From assembly GCA_965200145.1 (NCBI GenBank), contig CBDATG010000002.1:496001-560000 (forward strand): a stretch of DNA of 64,000 nucleotides, written 5' to 3'. Under the pieces are notes generated by a model, which saw nothing but the letters and a program-made list of their open reading frames with translations, was not told the DNA's origin and did not search any database. Each line of letters starts with the position of its first letter. The stretch's first letter is position 1. Shown here one piece after another: positions 16,412-26,050 of the stretch. Both the position numbers and the translations under genes were made by a program. The stretch is from CBDATG01 sp965200145. Lineage in GTDB: Bacteria; Chloroflexota; Dehalococcoidia; Lucifugimonadales; Lucifugimonadaceae.

Positions 16412-17404
16412 ATGCATCCTAGTGTAAGTCAACCAGTCCAGCGTTCCACCGTCGTGTTTGGCGCGTTGAACATGGACTTGGTAGTTGAAACCGAACGCCC
16501 TGCGAAACCGGGCGAGACATTCGTCGGTAAACGATTCTACACCGCGCCAGGAGGAAAGGGTGCGAACCAAGCTGTAGCTGGCGCGAGATTCGCGCGTGAA
16601 ACAGATTCTGGAGTTAAGCAGGTTGCGATGATCGGAGCGGTTGGCGACGACATTTTCGGGCAACGACTGGTGTCGTTCATGGAAGATGCGGGCGTTGATG
16701 CGTCGATGGTGTCAACCAAGTCCGGCGTTTCGTCAGGGATTGCGATCATCTTCACCGATGATGACGGCGAGAATTACGTCAACCCCGTCTACGGTGCGAA
16801 TACCTTGTGCGGCGAAATCGAAGTGTCGAAGTTTGAGGAGTTGGCGGAGTTCGCCGACATCGGCACGTTGTTGGTTCAACAGGAGGTTCCACTTGACGCG
16901 TCGATGGCGGCCATGCGGCGTGCTCAGAGTTACGGTATATGGGTGGTACTCGACCCTGCTCCAGCTCGCCACCGAGATGAGATCCCCGACGGTTTCTATG
17001 CGGTTGCCGATGTGATAACTCCCAATGAGACCGAAGCCGAGGCGCTGTCTGGTGTTGCCATTGACTCTTATGCGACTGCTGAGTCGGCCGCTAGACGCAT
17101 CCGTTCGGAATGGGGTCCGCGAAACGTTGTCATCACGATGGGTGCCAAGGGCGCAATGGCGTTGATTGATGGCGATGCCCAATTGCTGATGGCACATGAA
17201 GTCGATGTCGTGGCCTCGGTTGCGGCAGGCGATGCGTTTGCCGGCGTGTTGGGACAAGCGATGTCCGAAGGAAGCGTGTTGCATGAAGCGCTGGAGCTCG
17301 GGATGGCTGCTGGAGCGGCATGTGTGACTAAGCCCGGCGCACAGGAAGCCATGCCGACGCGTAGCGAAGTCCTCTCAATCGCCGCGGACAGAATCGGCCG
17401 CTGA
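16412..17404 (+). CDS. rbsK: PfkB-family carbohydrate kinase, probable ribokinase
   Basis: About 330 residues, PfkB family. N-terminal FGALNMDLV, signature APGGKGANQAVAGARFA, acidic phosphate segment TPNETEAEALSG, and the C-terminal site ASVAAGDAFAGVLG with catalytic Asp (usual GAGD reads AAGD). These suit ribokinase, which phosphorylates ribose at O5. Four in-frame ATGs occur at 16397, 16403, 16409 and 16412; the last avoids overlap with the divergent CopD-like gene. No ribose transporter or pyranase is adjacent. Confidence 0.83.
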   Translation: MHPSVSQPVQRSTVVFGALNMDLVVETERPAKPGETFVGKRFYTAPGGKGANQAVAGARFARETDSGVKQVAMIGAVGDDIFGQRLVSFMEDAGVDASMVSTKSGVSSGIAIIFTDDDGENYVNPVYGANTLCGEIEVSKFEELAEFADIGTLLVQQEVPLDASMAAMRRAQSYGIWVVLDPAPARHRDEIPDGFYAVADVITPNETEAEALSGVAIDSYATAESAARRIRSEWGPRNVVITMGAKGAMALIDGDAQLLMAHEVDVVASVAAGDAFAGVLGQAMSEGSVLHEALELGMAAGAACVTKPGAQEAMPTRSEVLSIAADRIGR

Positions 17405-17456
17405 TTCGGTACGCGATTGCGGGCCAGTGGATGCGGCCTACTCCAGCAGGTATGGG

Positions 17457-18488
17457 TTATGGAGGGTGTCCCCCGATCTCGTCAATTGATCTCACGCCGG
17501 ACTTTTCCATCAGGGAGATGAGACCGCGGTTGAGTCGCACCGGTAGCAGAGGTCCTTCATAGATGAAGGCCGTGTAAAGCTGGACGGCCGACGCTCCGCA
17601 GGCAATGAGTCGCCACACGTCTTCGGGTGTGAAGACTCCGCCGCACGCTATCACTGCTGATTCCTTACCGATAGCGGCGCTAACCTCCGCCGTCATACGC
17701 TCGGTGCTCTCGATCAACGGTGCGCCGCTGAGGCCACCTGAGCCGACTGCCAATCCTGAGTGTTCGATGGGAAGAGTGTTTGCCACGATCAAGGCATCTG
17801 CGCCTGCGCTGACTGCGGTCTCTGCGAGTTGGAGGGCATTGCGTCGGTCCTCGTCCTGCGTCCACGGTGGTAGCTTCACAATCAGCCGCGACTCGGTTCG
17901 TCGTGCTTCAAGTATCTGCTCAATTAACGGCCGCAACCGCGCAGGGTCGTGAAAGACGCGAAGTCCAGCGGTGTTCGGACTGCTGATGTTCAGCTCGATG
18001 GCGGCTGCGTGTGGTTCTAGCCGCGCGTAACACGCCACTATCTCATCCTCTATCGAGCCGGATATGCTTGCGAAAACGCGCTTCATGCGCCCAGAGTGCC
18101 GCTTGACTCGGTGCACCGTGCGCCCGAGTCCATCGCCTGGGAACCCTAGCGAGTTGACCAGCGCGCGTTGGCTGGTTAACCTGATCACCCGTGGCTTCGG
18201 ATTACCAGACCGTTCCGCCAATGTGATGGTTCCGCCGGCGACAAACCCGAATCCCAAATCGAGTAACGCGCCGAGGTTCACGCAGTTCTTGTCGAAACCC
18301 GCCGCCAACCCTATAGGTGAGGGCATTGTCAGTCCGGCGATGTCTGCTGTTAGCCTCGGGTCGTCCAATCGCGCGAACACACCCGGAGCCTTCCAGACCA
18401 GCGGCAGGTGCATTGCAAGGGAGGCCAGGGCGTGGGCACGTTCCGGGTCAAGCATCCAAAGCAGCGGCCGGACTAGATGACGGTACAT
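17457..18488 (-). CDS. pyrD: Dihydroorotate dehydrogenase (quinone), class 2
   Basis: 343 residues; oxidises dihydroorotate to orotate in pyrimidine synthesis, donating to quinone at the membrane. The N-terminal helix MYRHLVRPLLWMLDPERAHALA is the class 2 membrane-association segment. FMN-site motifs GLAAGFDKN, NISSPNT, KLPPW, VANT, and IACGGVF follow in order. The frame is open 16 codons upstream, but MYRHL at 18488 is the family start. Convergent with ribokinase; no other pyrimidine genes nearby. Confidence 0.93.
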   Translation of the reverse strand: MYRHLVRPLLWMLDPERAHALASLAMHLPLVWKAPGVFARLDDPRLTADIAGLTMPSPIGLAAGFDKNCVNLGALLDLGFGFVAGGTITLAERSGNPKPRVIRLTSQRALVNSLGFPGDGLGRTVHRVKRHSGRMKRVFASISGSIEDEIVACYARLEPHAAAIELNISSPNTAGLRVFHDPARLRPLIEQILEARRTESRLIVKLPPWTQDEDRRNALQLAETAVSAGADALIVANTLPIEHSGLAVGSGGLSGAPLIESTERMTAEVSAAIGKESAVIACGGVFTPEDVWRLIACGASAVQLYTAFIYEGPLLPVRLNRGLISLMEKSGVRSIDEIGGHPP

Positions 18489-18704
18489 GTGATTGCTTTG
18501 CGTGGAGATACTCGATGGGATTCGCTCTTCGCTCAATTATCGGATGCGCGAGCCTGCACACCTTCCACGGTGGGATGCACATGTGTCCCTCATTGTTGGT
18601 CAGAGTAGTAAGCTAACGAAGAGCATCGGTTGCCTTTCAATCACAAGAGTCAATCTTGAAGATTTACCATTAACGCATCAGCACACGAATCTCGTATTTG
18701 CGAT

Positions 18705-19496
18705 ATGGAACTTGAATTTGCCCGCGGCAACCCCGGCCATCCGTCAGGCCACGCTCTTGTGTACTTTCGGGATGCCCACGACAGAGAGGAAATCGGCGTA
18801 ACCTACGTCGTGATTCTTCCGGTACCGCTTGATCTGTCGAAGTACATGCCGCCGTTCTTGGCGACTCAAGTGGCGGAGATGACGTCGGAAACGATCTCGT
18901 CGTTCGCGTTCCCGCCGGCGCCTGAGCCGATCGGTGGTTGGGATGAACTGATGCGTCTAGCAGAGCTACGCGACGACGATGTGATTTACGCTGGCACTCA
19001 CGCGTTTTCAGATGCCTTTGGGATGATGGAAAAGGTAAGTGAGGCGACATCCGTTTACTCGGACATCTACGCGGATGCCCACCGCGGCGAAGGCGCGGCC
19101 AAGTCTCTCGAAGATGGCGACGAAGACGAGGATGAGGATGATGACGGTGACGACTACGACGACGACATGGCACTGGATGACTTGGTCTACGGCTCTATGG
19201 GTGAGGCTGACCTGCTCTCGGAACTTACGTCGCTGCTAGGCAGGATGAGGTACGCGGTTGACGGTGGGGATCAAACGACAGCAGAGGAGTCACGATCCAA
19301 GATCCGCGCAATCGGGCGTTACTTGCCGGCGAATAGACAGGTGGCAGACCTGATCGCCGCTGCGTCGCAATCAAGCGACAAGTCATCGCAACTGGCGCAA
19401 CTGTATCTGGAACGAGCGTATTGCCTCTACCGCGAGGATTACCTGCGGCTTAAGAAGATCGAGGAAGACATAGCGGAACTCAACTCCGCCGACTGA
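18705..19496 (+). CDS. Hypothetical protein with central acidic tract
   Basis: 263 residues, family not recognised. The first about 130 residues look like a compact globular domain (LEFARGNPGHPSGHALVYFR ...). A strongly acidic linker (residues about 137-155, mostly Asp/Glu) follows, then a helical C-terminal half (LTSLLGRMRYAV ... YLERAYCLYREDYLRLKKIEEDIAELN) likely to form a coiled coil or helical bundle. Cytoplasmic by composition. Convergent with the threonine-dehydratase-like gene (13-bp gap). Confidence 0.8.
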   Translation: MELEFARGNPGHPSGHALVYFRDAHDREEIGVTYVVILPVPLDLSKYMPPFLATQVAEMTSETISSFAFPPAPEPIGGWDELMRLAELRDDDVIYAGTHAFSDAFGMMEKVSEATSVYSDIYADAHRGEGAAKSLEDGDEDEDEDDDGDDYDDDMALDDLVYGSMGEADLLSELTSLLGRMRYAVDGGDQTTAEESRSKIRAIGRYLPANRQVADLIAAASQSSDKSSQLAQLYLERAYCLYREDYLRLKKIEEDIAELNSAD

Positions 19497-19509
19497 TCTA
19501 GGAGCGTTA

Positions 19510-20493
19510 CTAGGCGCCAAATATGCTCTTGAGCTGCGGGACACTGAGGTTCCCACCGCTGGCGACCAACACAATTCTCCTGCCTTCCCATCTTGATATT
19601 TGGGAAAGAGCCGCGGCTAACGGTGCTGCACCCGCGTGCTCGACGATGGACCGAGTCGTCTCAAACATCATCACAATCGCGTTGCGCAGTTGGGTGTCGC
19701 TGACGAGTTCGAAGTCGTGGAGTCGGTTTCGCAGTATCCCAACCGGAAAATCGTAAGAAGAACCCGTTGCGATTCCCTCCGCTTCGGTCTGCATCGGGGA
19801 GTCGATAGTCGGGCCTTCGCCGTACCTCCATGACTCGTGCACAGATCGCGCTGCGGAGGACTGTACCCCGATGACCTTCGTTGACGGGGAGAGGGCATTG
19901 GACACGATGCAACATCCGCAGGCGCCACTGCCAGCTCCAATGGGAACCAGTATGATGTCGATGTCTGCTAATTCCTCGTGTATTTCCAAGGCGTAAGTGC
20001 CTACACCAGCTACTAGCAGAGGTTCGTCGGCAGGATGCACGTATCGCATTCCCTGCTCGGATGCCAGATGCTCGGAGTACTTCTTGGACTCGTCAAACGT
20101 TGGTCCGTGTTCGATCACCGTTGCGCCGAGTTGGCGCATTGACGCCATCTTTACGGGGTTAGCACCGACAGGAACAACGACCGTACAACTGGCACCGTTT
20201 GAGTTTGCTGCGTATGCGATAGATTGTCCGTGGTTTCCAGTGCTCGCGGTGATGAAACCGCGCTCACGCTCCTCCTTGCTCGTGTGCGAGACCAAGTTGA
20301 TACCGCCACGCACCTTGAACGAACCGAGCAGTTGCATGTTCTCATGCTTCACCCAAACGTCCGCTCCCAGCATTTCGCACAGTACGGGGTAACGCCGCAA
20401 AGGTGTGCGGTGAACCTGCGAACCTATCCGCCGACGCGCCTCGAACACATCCTTAATGGTCGGTTCAGGCAGGTTAGAGAGGGATTGAATCAT
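19510..20493 (-). CDS. PLP-dependent threonine/serine dehydratase-like enzyme
   Basis: 327 residues of the fold-type II PLP family. The Schiff-base Lys is in GSFKVRGG near residue 61, the phosphate/substrate loop in STGNHGQS, the Gly-rich PLP phosphate site in GAGSGACG, and a late VASGGNLS Ser. It lacks the C-terminal ACT regulatory domain of biosynthetic IlvA, so it resembles catabolic TdcB, serine racemase or hydroxyaspartate dehydratase. GGAG lies 5 bases before the ATG. Deamination of threonine or serine to 2-oxo acids is the most likely reaction. Confidence 0.85.
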   Translation of the reverse strand: MIQSLSNLPEPTIKDVFEARRRIGSQVHRTPLRRYPVLCEMLGADVWVKHENMQLLGSFKVRGGINLVSHTSKEERERGFITASTGNHGQSIAYAANSNGASCTVVVPVGANPVKMASMRQLGATVIEHGPTFDESKKYSEHLASEQGMRYVHPADEPLLVAGVGTYALEIHEELADIDIILVPIGAGSGACGCCIVSNALSPSTKVIGVQSSAARSVHESWRYGEGPTIDSPMQTEAEGIATGSSYDFPVGILRNRLHDFELVSDTQLRNAIVMMFETTRSIVEHAGAAPLAAALSQISRWEGRRIVLVASGGNLSVPQLKSIFGA

Positions 20494-20634
20494 AGTGTCT
20501 CCAATTCGCGGGCATTCGCGTTGTCGTCGCTATCCAGTCTAAACCTGCGCGCAATACAATAGCTATTCAATCCGTAGTCGCTCTGCGTCATCGGTACTCA
20601 CACTGCGCAGACTTTACTAGTCGGCTACATCAGA

Positions 20635-21966
20635 TTGGCTACATCAGACACTACCAGCGGCACGCAGCCGGTGGAAGATACCCCCGGCCACGCAGCATCC
20701 ACTGCCGCGGCTCCGCCTGGCTCACGCGGTGTGGCGCGCGCTTTCGCGAGCTCACCTTGGCTCAACCGAATCTTCGAGTCGCTCTCGAATCGCGACTATC
20801 GCATGATGTGGTTCGGCATGTTCCTATCGATGGGCGGGTTCAACATGCTGATGCTTGCCAGGGGCATCCTCGTTGTCGAGATAACGGACAACAACGCGCT
20901 CATCGCTTCCGCAGTCTCGATCGGTTGGGCGCCCGGGTTACTCGTTATGTCGCTCGTCGGCGGCGCGCTGGGGGACCGCGTTGAGAGGCGAATGCTCATC
21001 CAGCTATCTCAGACTGGCAACGCCTTGATGGCCCTGATTATCGGCGTGCTGATTCTTTTGGGACTGATCGAATGGTGGCACATGTTGGCGGTGTCGATCT
21101 TGCAGGGTTGCATGTTCGCGTTGCAGATGCCAGCTCGCACCGCTGCGACTGTGCAACTGGTTGGCAAGGACCAGTTGCCAAACGCCATGGCCCTGAATGC
21201 GACGGCGATGACTCTGATGACTGTGGCATCGCCTGCGATAGGCGGTGTGCTGTACGAATGGATTGAGCCGCAGGGTGTCTACTTCGTAGTCACTGCGATG
21301 CAGGTCGGCGCATTGGTCTTCACTAGCCTGCTGCCGCGATTGGAACCGGACCCGAACCGACCCAAGGAACGCACGTTTGAAGCGATAAGGCATGGCATAG
21401 AGTACATATTCCGGAACAGACTCGTCATGGTGTTGCTCTTCCAGTCGATCGTGGTGGCGATGCTTTCCATGCCGTTCAGGATGTTGGTACCGGTCTTCGC
21501 GTATGACCTGTACGGCTCTGACCCGTCTGAGGTCGGTTGGCTTGCGATGATGGCCGGGTTTGGCGGCATCGTCGCGTCGCTAGGTGTTGCGAGCTTGCGA
21601 AAAGGGCAGGCGCGCGGTTGGGTCTTGCTGTTGGCACCGGTGGTATATGGAGTCTCAATGGCCGTCATCGGCTTGATGCCGATCTACGTTGTCGGCATTC
21701 TGATGTTTATCGGCGTGGGCATAGGCGAGACGACGCGGTTTGCTCTTGGGCAGGCGCTAGTGGTGGAACACTCAGACAACGAATACCGTGCGCGCATGAC
21801 GAGCTTGACGATGATGACATACGGATTTATACCTATCGCGGCGTTGGCAATAGGCATTTCGGTGGAGCAGTTCGGTTCGCAGGCATCAATCGTAGGATTG
21901 GCGATCGGTTTGCTAATCGTCTCGGCCGCGTTCATCGTCTTGACGCCGTCGATCCGACGTCTGTAG
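20635..21966 (+). CDS. MFS transporter (DHA3/EntS-like)
   Basis: 443 residues with about 12 membrane segments and an N-terminal polar tail of about 60 residues rich in Thr/Pro/Ala. The segment FESLSNRDYRMMWFGMFLSMGG followed by GGALGDRVERR (motif A) is typical of the MFS_3/EntS-type exporters. Start is TTG at 20635; the next in-frame ATG is far inside the first helix. Substrate unknown. The FAD oxidoreductase gene follows after 76 bases in the same direction. Confidence 0.83.
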   Translation: MATSDTTSGTQPVEDTPGHAASTAAAPPGSRGVARAFASSPWLNRIFESLSNRDYRMMWFGMFLSMGGFNMLMLARGILVVEITDNNALIASAVSIGWAPGLLVMSLVGGALGDRVERRMLIQLSQTGNALMALIIGVLILLGLIEWWHMLAVSILQGCMFALQMPARTAATVQLVGKDQLPNAMALNATAMTLMTVASPAIGGVLYEWIEPQGVYFVVTAMQVGALVFTSLLPRLEPDPNRPKERTFEAIRHGIEYIFRNRLVMVLLFQSIVVAMLSMPFRMLVPVFAYDLYGSDPSEVGWLAMMAGFGGIVASLGVASLRKGQARGWVLLLAPVVYGVSMAVIGLMPIYVVGILMFIGVGIGETTRFALGQALVVEHSDNEYRARMTSLTMMTYGFIPIAALAIGISVEQFGSQASIVGLAIGLLIVSAAFIVLTPSIRRL

Positions 21967-22042
21967 CCGACCGGACGAGCAAGGTTGTTGGACGCACCGG
22001 CGAGGCCCGATAGACTACCGGCGTAGGACATAGGAATTGTTC

Positions 22043-23227
22043 ATGCCAGATGTACAGCAGAAATACGATGTGATCGTGATTGGTGGTGGCGTGATGGGTT
22101 GTGCGACGTTGCACTATCTGGCGGACCTTGGCGTTACCGATACGCTCTTGATCGAACGCGACACTCTGGGTGCAGGGTCAACAGGCAGGTCCATGACGAT
22201 CCTGCGTACTCACTACTCGCAGGCCATCACGACGGAGATGTCGTTGTGGAGTCTGGAAGTGATGGCGCGTTTCGAGGATCACACCGGCGGACCGAGTGGA
22301 TTCGTGAACAATGGTTGGATGATGCTCCCAGAACGCGGCTTAGGTCACGGTGCTGGCAAGAATCACGACTTGGCGTTGGAGTGTGGCGTGAACTCCGTGA
22401 TGTTGAACCGTGGGGAAGCCAGCGCGAAGTGGCCACTGATGAAGTTCGATGTCTTCGACGGTGTTTGTTGGGAGCCCGATTCGGGATATGCTGACTCGCA
22501 TTTGGTGACGACTTCGTTCGCGGAGAGCGCAACGCGGCGCGGTGCCACGATTCTTCCGGGTTGCGAAGTTACTGCGATCCGCGTTTCTGATAACGGCGGG
22601 CCAGTGACTGTCCGCACGTCAAACGGGGACTTCGATGCTGAGAAGGTAGTCGTCGCAACCGGTCCGTGGGCTGCTGATTTATTGGCCCTTCTCGGATTCG
22701 ATGTTCCGTTGACGTTCGCGCGGCACCAAGTCGTTCGCTTGGCGCAACCTGCATCGCTGTCCGAGACTGCGATGAGCGTCCACCCGACGATCGCAAGCGT
22801 CCCGAGCGGCTTGGCGGTCAGGCCGGATACACCCGGAACAGTGCTGGTTGGTTACCGCGAGGACTTGGTGCATCGCGATACTTACAACAGGGGATTGGAC
22901 ACGACGATCGCCGCTGAGGCCGTAGAGATTCTCTCCCGGATATTTCCCGATTACAGGGAAGCGGGCATCATCGACGGATGGGCTGGTGTCTTCACCGTGA
23001 CACCAGACTGGAATCCCGTTATCGACACGTTGGCGGGACACGAAAACGTGATTATCGGCGTAGGTTTCTCTGGCCACGGATTCAAGATGTCACCAGCAAT
23101 AGGACTGTCTTTGGCGGAGCTGGCGACAGAATCCGACGCTACATTTGACCTGCGTCCTTTGCGGTACGAACGGTTCGCAAGCGGTGACCTGTTGGAATCG
23201 TCGTATGGCGGCACGGTATTCGCTTGA
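22043..23227 (+). CDS. FAD-dependent oxidoreductase (sarcosine oxidase beta/DadA-like)
   Basis: 394 residues of the DAO family. FAD-binding VIVIGGGVMGCATLHYL near residues 12-28, second FAD motif KVVVATGPWA, and C-terminal GFSGHGFKMSPAIG closing the flavin site. Members oxidise N-methyl amino acids or D-amino acids. AGGA lies 7 bases before the ATG at 22043. Downstream genes are convergent. The exact amine substrate is unknown; no tetrahydrofolate domain is present. Confidence 0.87.
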   Translation: MPDVQQKYDVIVIGGGVMGCATLHYLADLGVTDTLLIERDTLGAGSTGRSMTILRTHYSQAITTEMSLWSLEVMARFEDHTGGPSGFVNNGWMMLPERGLGHGAGKNHDLALECGVNSVMLNRGEASAKWPLMKFDVFDGVCWEPDSGYADSHLVTTSFAESATRRGATILPGCEVTAIRVSDNGGPVTVRTSNGDFDAEKVVVATGPWAADLLALLGFDVPLTFARHQVVRLAQPASLSETAMSVHPTIASVPSGLAVRPDTPGTVLVGYREDLVHRDTYNRGLDTTIAAEAVEILSRIFPDYREAGIIDGWAGVFTVTPDWNPVIDTLAGHENVIIGVGFSGHGFKMSPAIGLSLAELATESDATFDLRPLRYERFASGDLLESSYGGTVFA

Positions 23228-23268
23228 CCCGCTGTGATTGACGCTGTGGTAGAGGTAACACCATTCCG

Positions 23269-24219
23269 TTAGCGCGTTTCCACCAGGATCTGCTCGCATA
23301 GCAGCAACACGTCTAGGCTACTCTCCAGCGTAGCCGCGTGGGGTGCCCATGGCCTGTTTTGCATCACAGCGTTGACAAACTCGCCGTCCTGCGCGATCAG
23401 GTCGCCCAGATACGCCGTGTTCGCGTCGAGCTGGTGTCGTTCGTTTCCTCGGAGGACCCAGCCGGTGTTGACCCCCTCTAGATATGCTGACACGTATTCG
23501 CCGTGGACCTCGTATCTCTCCAATCTTCCGCCGGCGGTATAAGCCGCGCTGAATTGGCACACGGTGCCGTTTTCGAACTCGATCAATGCGGCGTGAACGT
23601 CACGGTAGCTGCTGACCGCGCGCCGGACAACGCTTTGAACGCTGGACACCGGCGAATTTGCGATGTGTAACGCCAAGTCGACAGCGTGGATCGGGGACTC
23701 TAGAAGCATGTAGTCCATGATGTCAGGGGAGAAACGCGGGTCGTCTGTAAATTCATGAATGTCCTTGTGAAACTCTGCGGCGATCTGGTGTACGCGGCCT
23801 TCCGTTGCGACAGCGTGGATCGCATCTTGAACGAGCTTGTTGAATCGCCGATTGAAAGCGACCATCACACTACTGCCAGCACTCTGCGCGGACCGCTTCA
23901 GCTGTCCCAATTGCGTTGACGACATGGCAGGCGGTTTCTCTATCAGGATCGGCTTGCCGCTGTCTACCACCTGCAGGGCGACGGCGCCGTTCAGGTGTGC
24001 CGGTGCAGATACAACGATCGCGTTTACACGAGGGTCCCCCGCCATTTCCGCGGCTTCGCTGTAGGTTGTAACACCGGGCAAATCCGCCATTGCGCGCTCT
24101 CGCGCGGTTTGAACAGGGTCGGAGACTGCTACAACCTGCGCGCCTTGTACTCGCGCTAACGCCGCCGCGTGTAGCGTCCCACGCCGTCCATATCCTGCTA
24201 TGCCAACGCCTAGTTTCAA
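23269..24219 (-). CDS. Gfo/Idh/MocA-family oxidoreductase
   Basis: About 316 residues. Rossmann motif GVGIAGYGRRGTLHAAAL at the N-terminus, AVSDP, and the family signature VDSGKPILIEKPPA with catalytic Lys. The C-terminal alpha/beta domain contains ESPIHAVDLALHIA. The frame is open to ATG 24291, but that extension (with NHYWTSQASHEQ) is not family-like and would leave only 18 bases for the promoter of the divergent gene; TTG at 24219 just before KLGVGIAGYG fits better. Acts on a sugar, inositol or related polyol using NAD(P); substrate unknown. Confidence 0.82.
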   Translation of the reverse strand: MKLGVGIAGYGRRGTLHAAALARVQGAQVVAVSDPVQTARERAMADLPGVTTYSEAAEMAGDPRVNAIVVSAPAHLNGAVALQVVDSGKPILIEKPPAMSSTQLGQLKRSAQSAGSSVMVAFNRRFNKLVQDAIHAVATEGRVHQIAAEFHKDIHEFTDDPRFSPDIMDYMLLESPIHAVDLALHIANSPVSSVQSVVRRAVSSYRDVHAALIEFENGTVCQFSAAYTAGGRLERYEVHGEYVSAYLEGVNTGWVLRGNERHQLDANTAYLGDLIAQDGEFVNAVMQNRPWAPHAATLESSLDVLLLCEQILVETR

Positions 24220-24296
24220 CGCGAAGGATTGTTCATGCGATGCCTGACTTGTCCAGTAGTGGTTACACTTTAACGGAATACACAAACCCATGTGCC

Positions 24297-24309
24297 TATT
24301 CTGATACCC
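24297..24309 (+). promoter_or_regulatory. Candidate -10 box and leaderless start
   Basis: TATTCT at 24297-24302, 7 bases, then ATG at 24310. No ribosome site is present. Same spacing as upstream of uvrB and the three cassette ATPases. Confidence 0.4.
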
Positions 24310-25113
24310 ATGTCGACCAATATTGACTCAGACCTAGCAACTGGCAAAGATGTCCGTCTGGCCGCTCGGAGTGGCGTGCTGACGGGACCGACGTCAGGCC
24401 TGGCACACGACCACGTTCAGGCCAACTTGGCAATCCTCCCGGAATCGCTAGCTTTCAACTTCCTACTGTTCTGCCAACGCAACCCCAAACCTTGCCCCGT
24501 GGTTGAGGTACTTGATCCGGGCGAGGTTGATCCACTCATCACATCTAGGGGCTCTGATGTGCGGACCGATGTGCCGAAGTATCGTGTTTACGAAAACGGT
24601 GTGCTGGTTGATGAACCCGTCGACTTGCTGGAGTACTGGCGTGACGACCTCGTTACCTTCCTTTTGGGTTGCAGTTTCACCTTTGAGCACGCCCTAATTC
24701 GGAATGGGATTGCGCTGCCGTATTACGGCACTGAGCAGAACGTTCCGATGTTCCGGACGGGCATCGAAACGATACCTGCGGGCCCATTCCACGGACCGAT
24801 GGTCGTGACGCATCGCTGGGTTCCAGAGCACAAGGTAGTGCGCGCTGTGCAGGCGACTTCGCGATTCCCGGGAGCCCATGGTGCTCCAGTCCATGTTGGT
24901 GACCCGTCGCACATCGGCATCGATGACATCACCAAACCGGATTTTGGCGATCCTTGGGCGCGCTCGTCCGAAGACGAGATACCGGTCTTCTGGGCTTGCG
25001 GTGTTACACCGCAGTCGGTCGCCATGTCATCGAAACCCGAGTTGATGCTGACGCACTCGCCGGGCCATATGTTCGTAACGGACCTGACGGACGAAGACTT
25101 GGCAGTGATCTGA
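24310..25113 (+). CDS. DUF1445/UPF0317 putative hydro-lyase (D-glutamate cyclase N-terminal family)
   Basis: 267 residues. Family features: an early AARSGVLTGPTSG and HVQANLAILP, central LVTFLLGCSFTFEHAL, and late FWACGVTPQSVAMSS plus THSPGHMFVTDL. DUF1445 proteins are annotated as putative hydro-lyases; in vertebrate D-glutamate cyclase (DGLUCY) a UPF0317 region is fused to a DUF4392 region. Here the DUF4392 protein is encoded next (40-bp gap), so the two probably act together on D-glutamate/5-oxo-D-proline or a related compound. Start at 24310 rather than 24292, supported by the leaderless promoter pattern. Confidence 0.85.
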   Translation: MSTNIDSDLATGKDVRLAARSGVLTGPTSGLAHDHVQANLAILPESLAFNFLLFCQRNPKPCPVVEVLDPGEVDPLITSRGSDVRTDVPKYRVYENGVLVDEPVDLLEYWRDDLVTFLLGCSFTFEHALIRNGIALPYYGTEQNVPMFRTGIETIPAGPFHGPMVVTHRWVPEHKVVRAVQATSRFPGAHGAPVHVGDPSHIGIDDITKPDFGDPWARSSEDEIPVFWACGVTPQSVAMSSKPELMLTHSPGHMFVTDLTDEDLAVI

Positions 25114-25153
25114 GCCCCGTACGACCTCCAATGCTCCGAAGGCGATTCCAAGA

Positions 25154-26029
25154 ATGACGACTCAAGACGCGTTTTCCAAGATTGAGGACATCATCCTCCA
25201 AGACGACATGCGCGGTATGTCGGACTTGAAGCCACATATGAAGCCGGGCTACGTCAGGGCGGCAGCGGAGTTGCTGTTGAACAATCAGGGGCTCGTGTTC
25301 ATCGTGACGGGCTTCCACATCTTGGCGGCTGACGCGCCGGAGACGGACGGTCCGCCGGGTGCAGTTGCGATTGGCAATGCGCTCGCTACTCTCGGATCCG
25401 ATGTGTACTACGTAACCGATGAGCTCTCGGCGGATGTCGTTCGGTCGGTGGCGGACCCGTCCCACGGAGTCATCGAGTTCCCGATTGCTTCTCACTTCGA
25501 GTCGGCGGAGTTTGCCAACCAGCTTGTGCAAGCGCACTCACCATCAGCATTGGTTGCGATTGAGAGGGCAGGATTAGTAGGGGATGGCACCTATCGCAAC
25601 TTCAGAGGCATCGATTTCACAAGCAAGAATGCCAAAATAGACCATCTCTTCGATCAGCATCCTTACTCGGTGGGGATAGGAGATGGCGGTAATGAGATCG
25701 GCATGGGCAACTTGAAGGACGTTATCCCTACGATTCCGCATGAGTATCTGCCGAAGAACCCATGCGTTACCACGACGACTGAGTTGATCATCGCGAGTTG
25801 CTCGAACTGGGGCGGATACGGTCTTGTAGCGGCGTTGTCGTTACGTGAGCAGCGCAATTTGGTGCCAACAGTGGAGTCGGGAATGCAGATGGTCGTTGAG
25901 TGCGTGAAAGCGGGTGCTGTGGAAGGAATGAGCGGCGAGTCAAAGGAGTGGGTAGACAACCGCAATCTCGAGGATGACGCGGCGTGTCTGCGCGACCTGC
26001 AAGCGTTGCTGGCTAATGAAGGGCTGTAA
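25154..26029 (+). CDS. DUF4392 D-glutamate cyclase-like protein
   Basis: 291 residues. Characteristic segments: FIVTGFHI followed by ETDGPPGAVAIG, SALVAIERAG, and VGIGDGGNEIGMGN, which match the DUF4392 domain of D-glutamate cyclase. Known family activity is reversible conversion of D-glutamate to 5-oxo-D-proline. Paired with the DUF1445 gene. Only a weak AAGG precedes the ATG, at a long distance, so translation may depend on the upstream gene. Confidence 0.85.
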   Translation: MTTQDAFSKIEDIILQDDMRGMSDLKPHMKPGYVRAAAELLLNNQGLVFIVTGFHILAADAPETDGPPGAVAIGNALATLGSDVYYVTDELSADVVRSVADPSHGVIEFPIASHFESAEFANQLVQAHSPSALVAIERAGLVGDGTYRNFRGIDFTSKNAKIDHLFDQHPYSVGIGDGGNEIGMGNLKDVIPTIPHEYLPKNPCVTTTTELIIASCSNWGGYGLVAALSLREQRNLVPTVESGMQMVVECVKAGAVEGMSGESKEWVDNRNLEDDAACLRDLQALLANEGL

Positions 26030-26050
26030 CTGGTCCAGTTAGCTGGAGGG

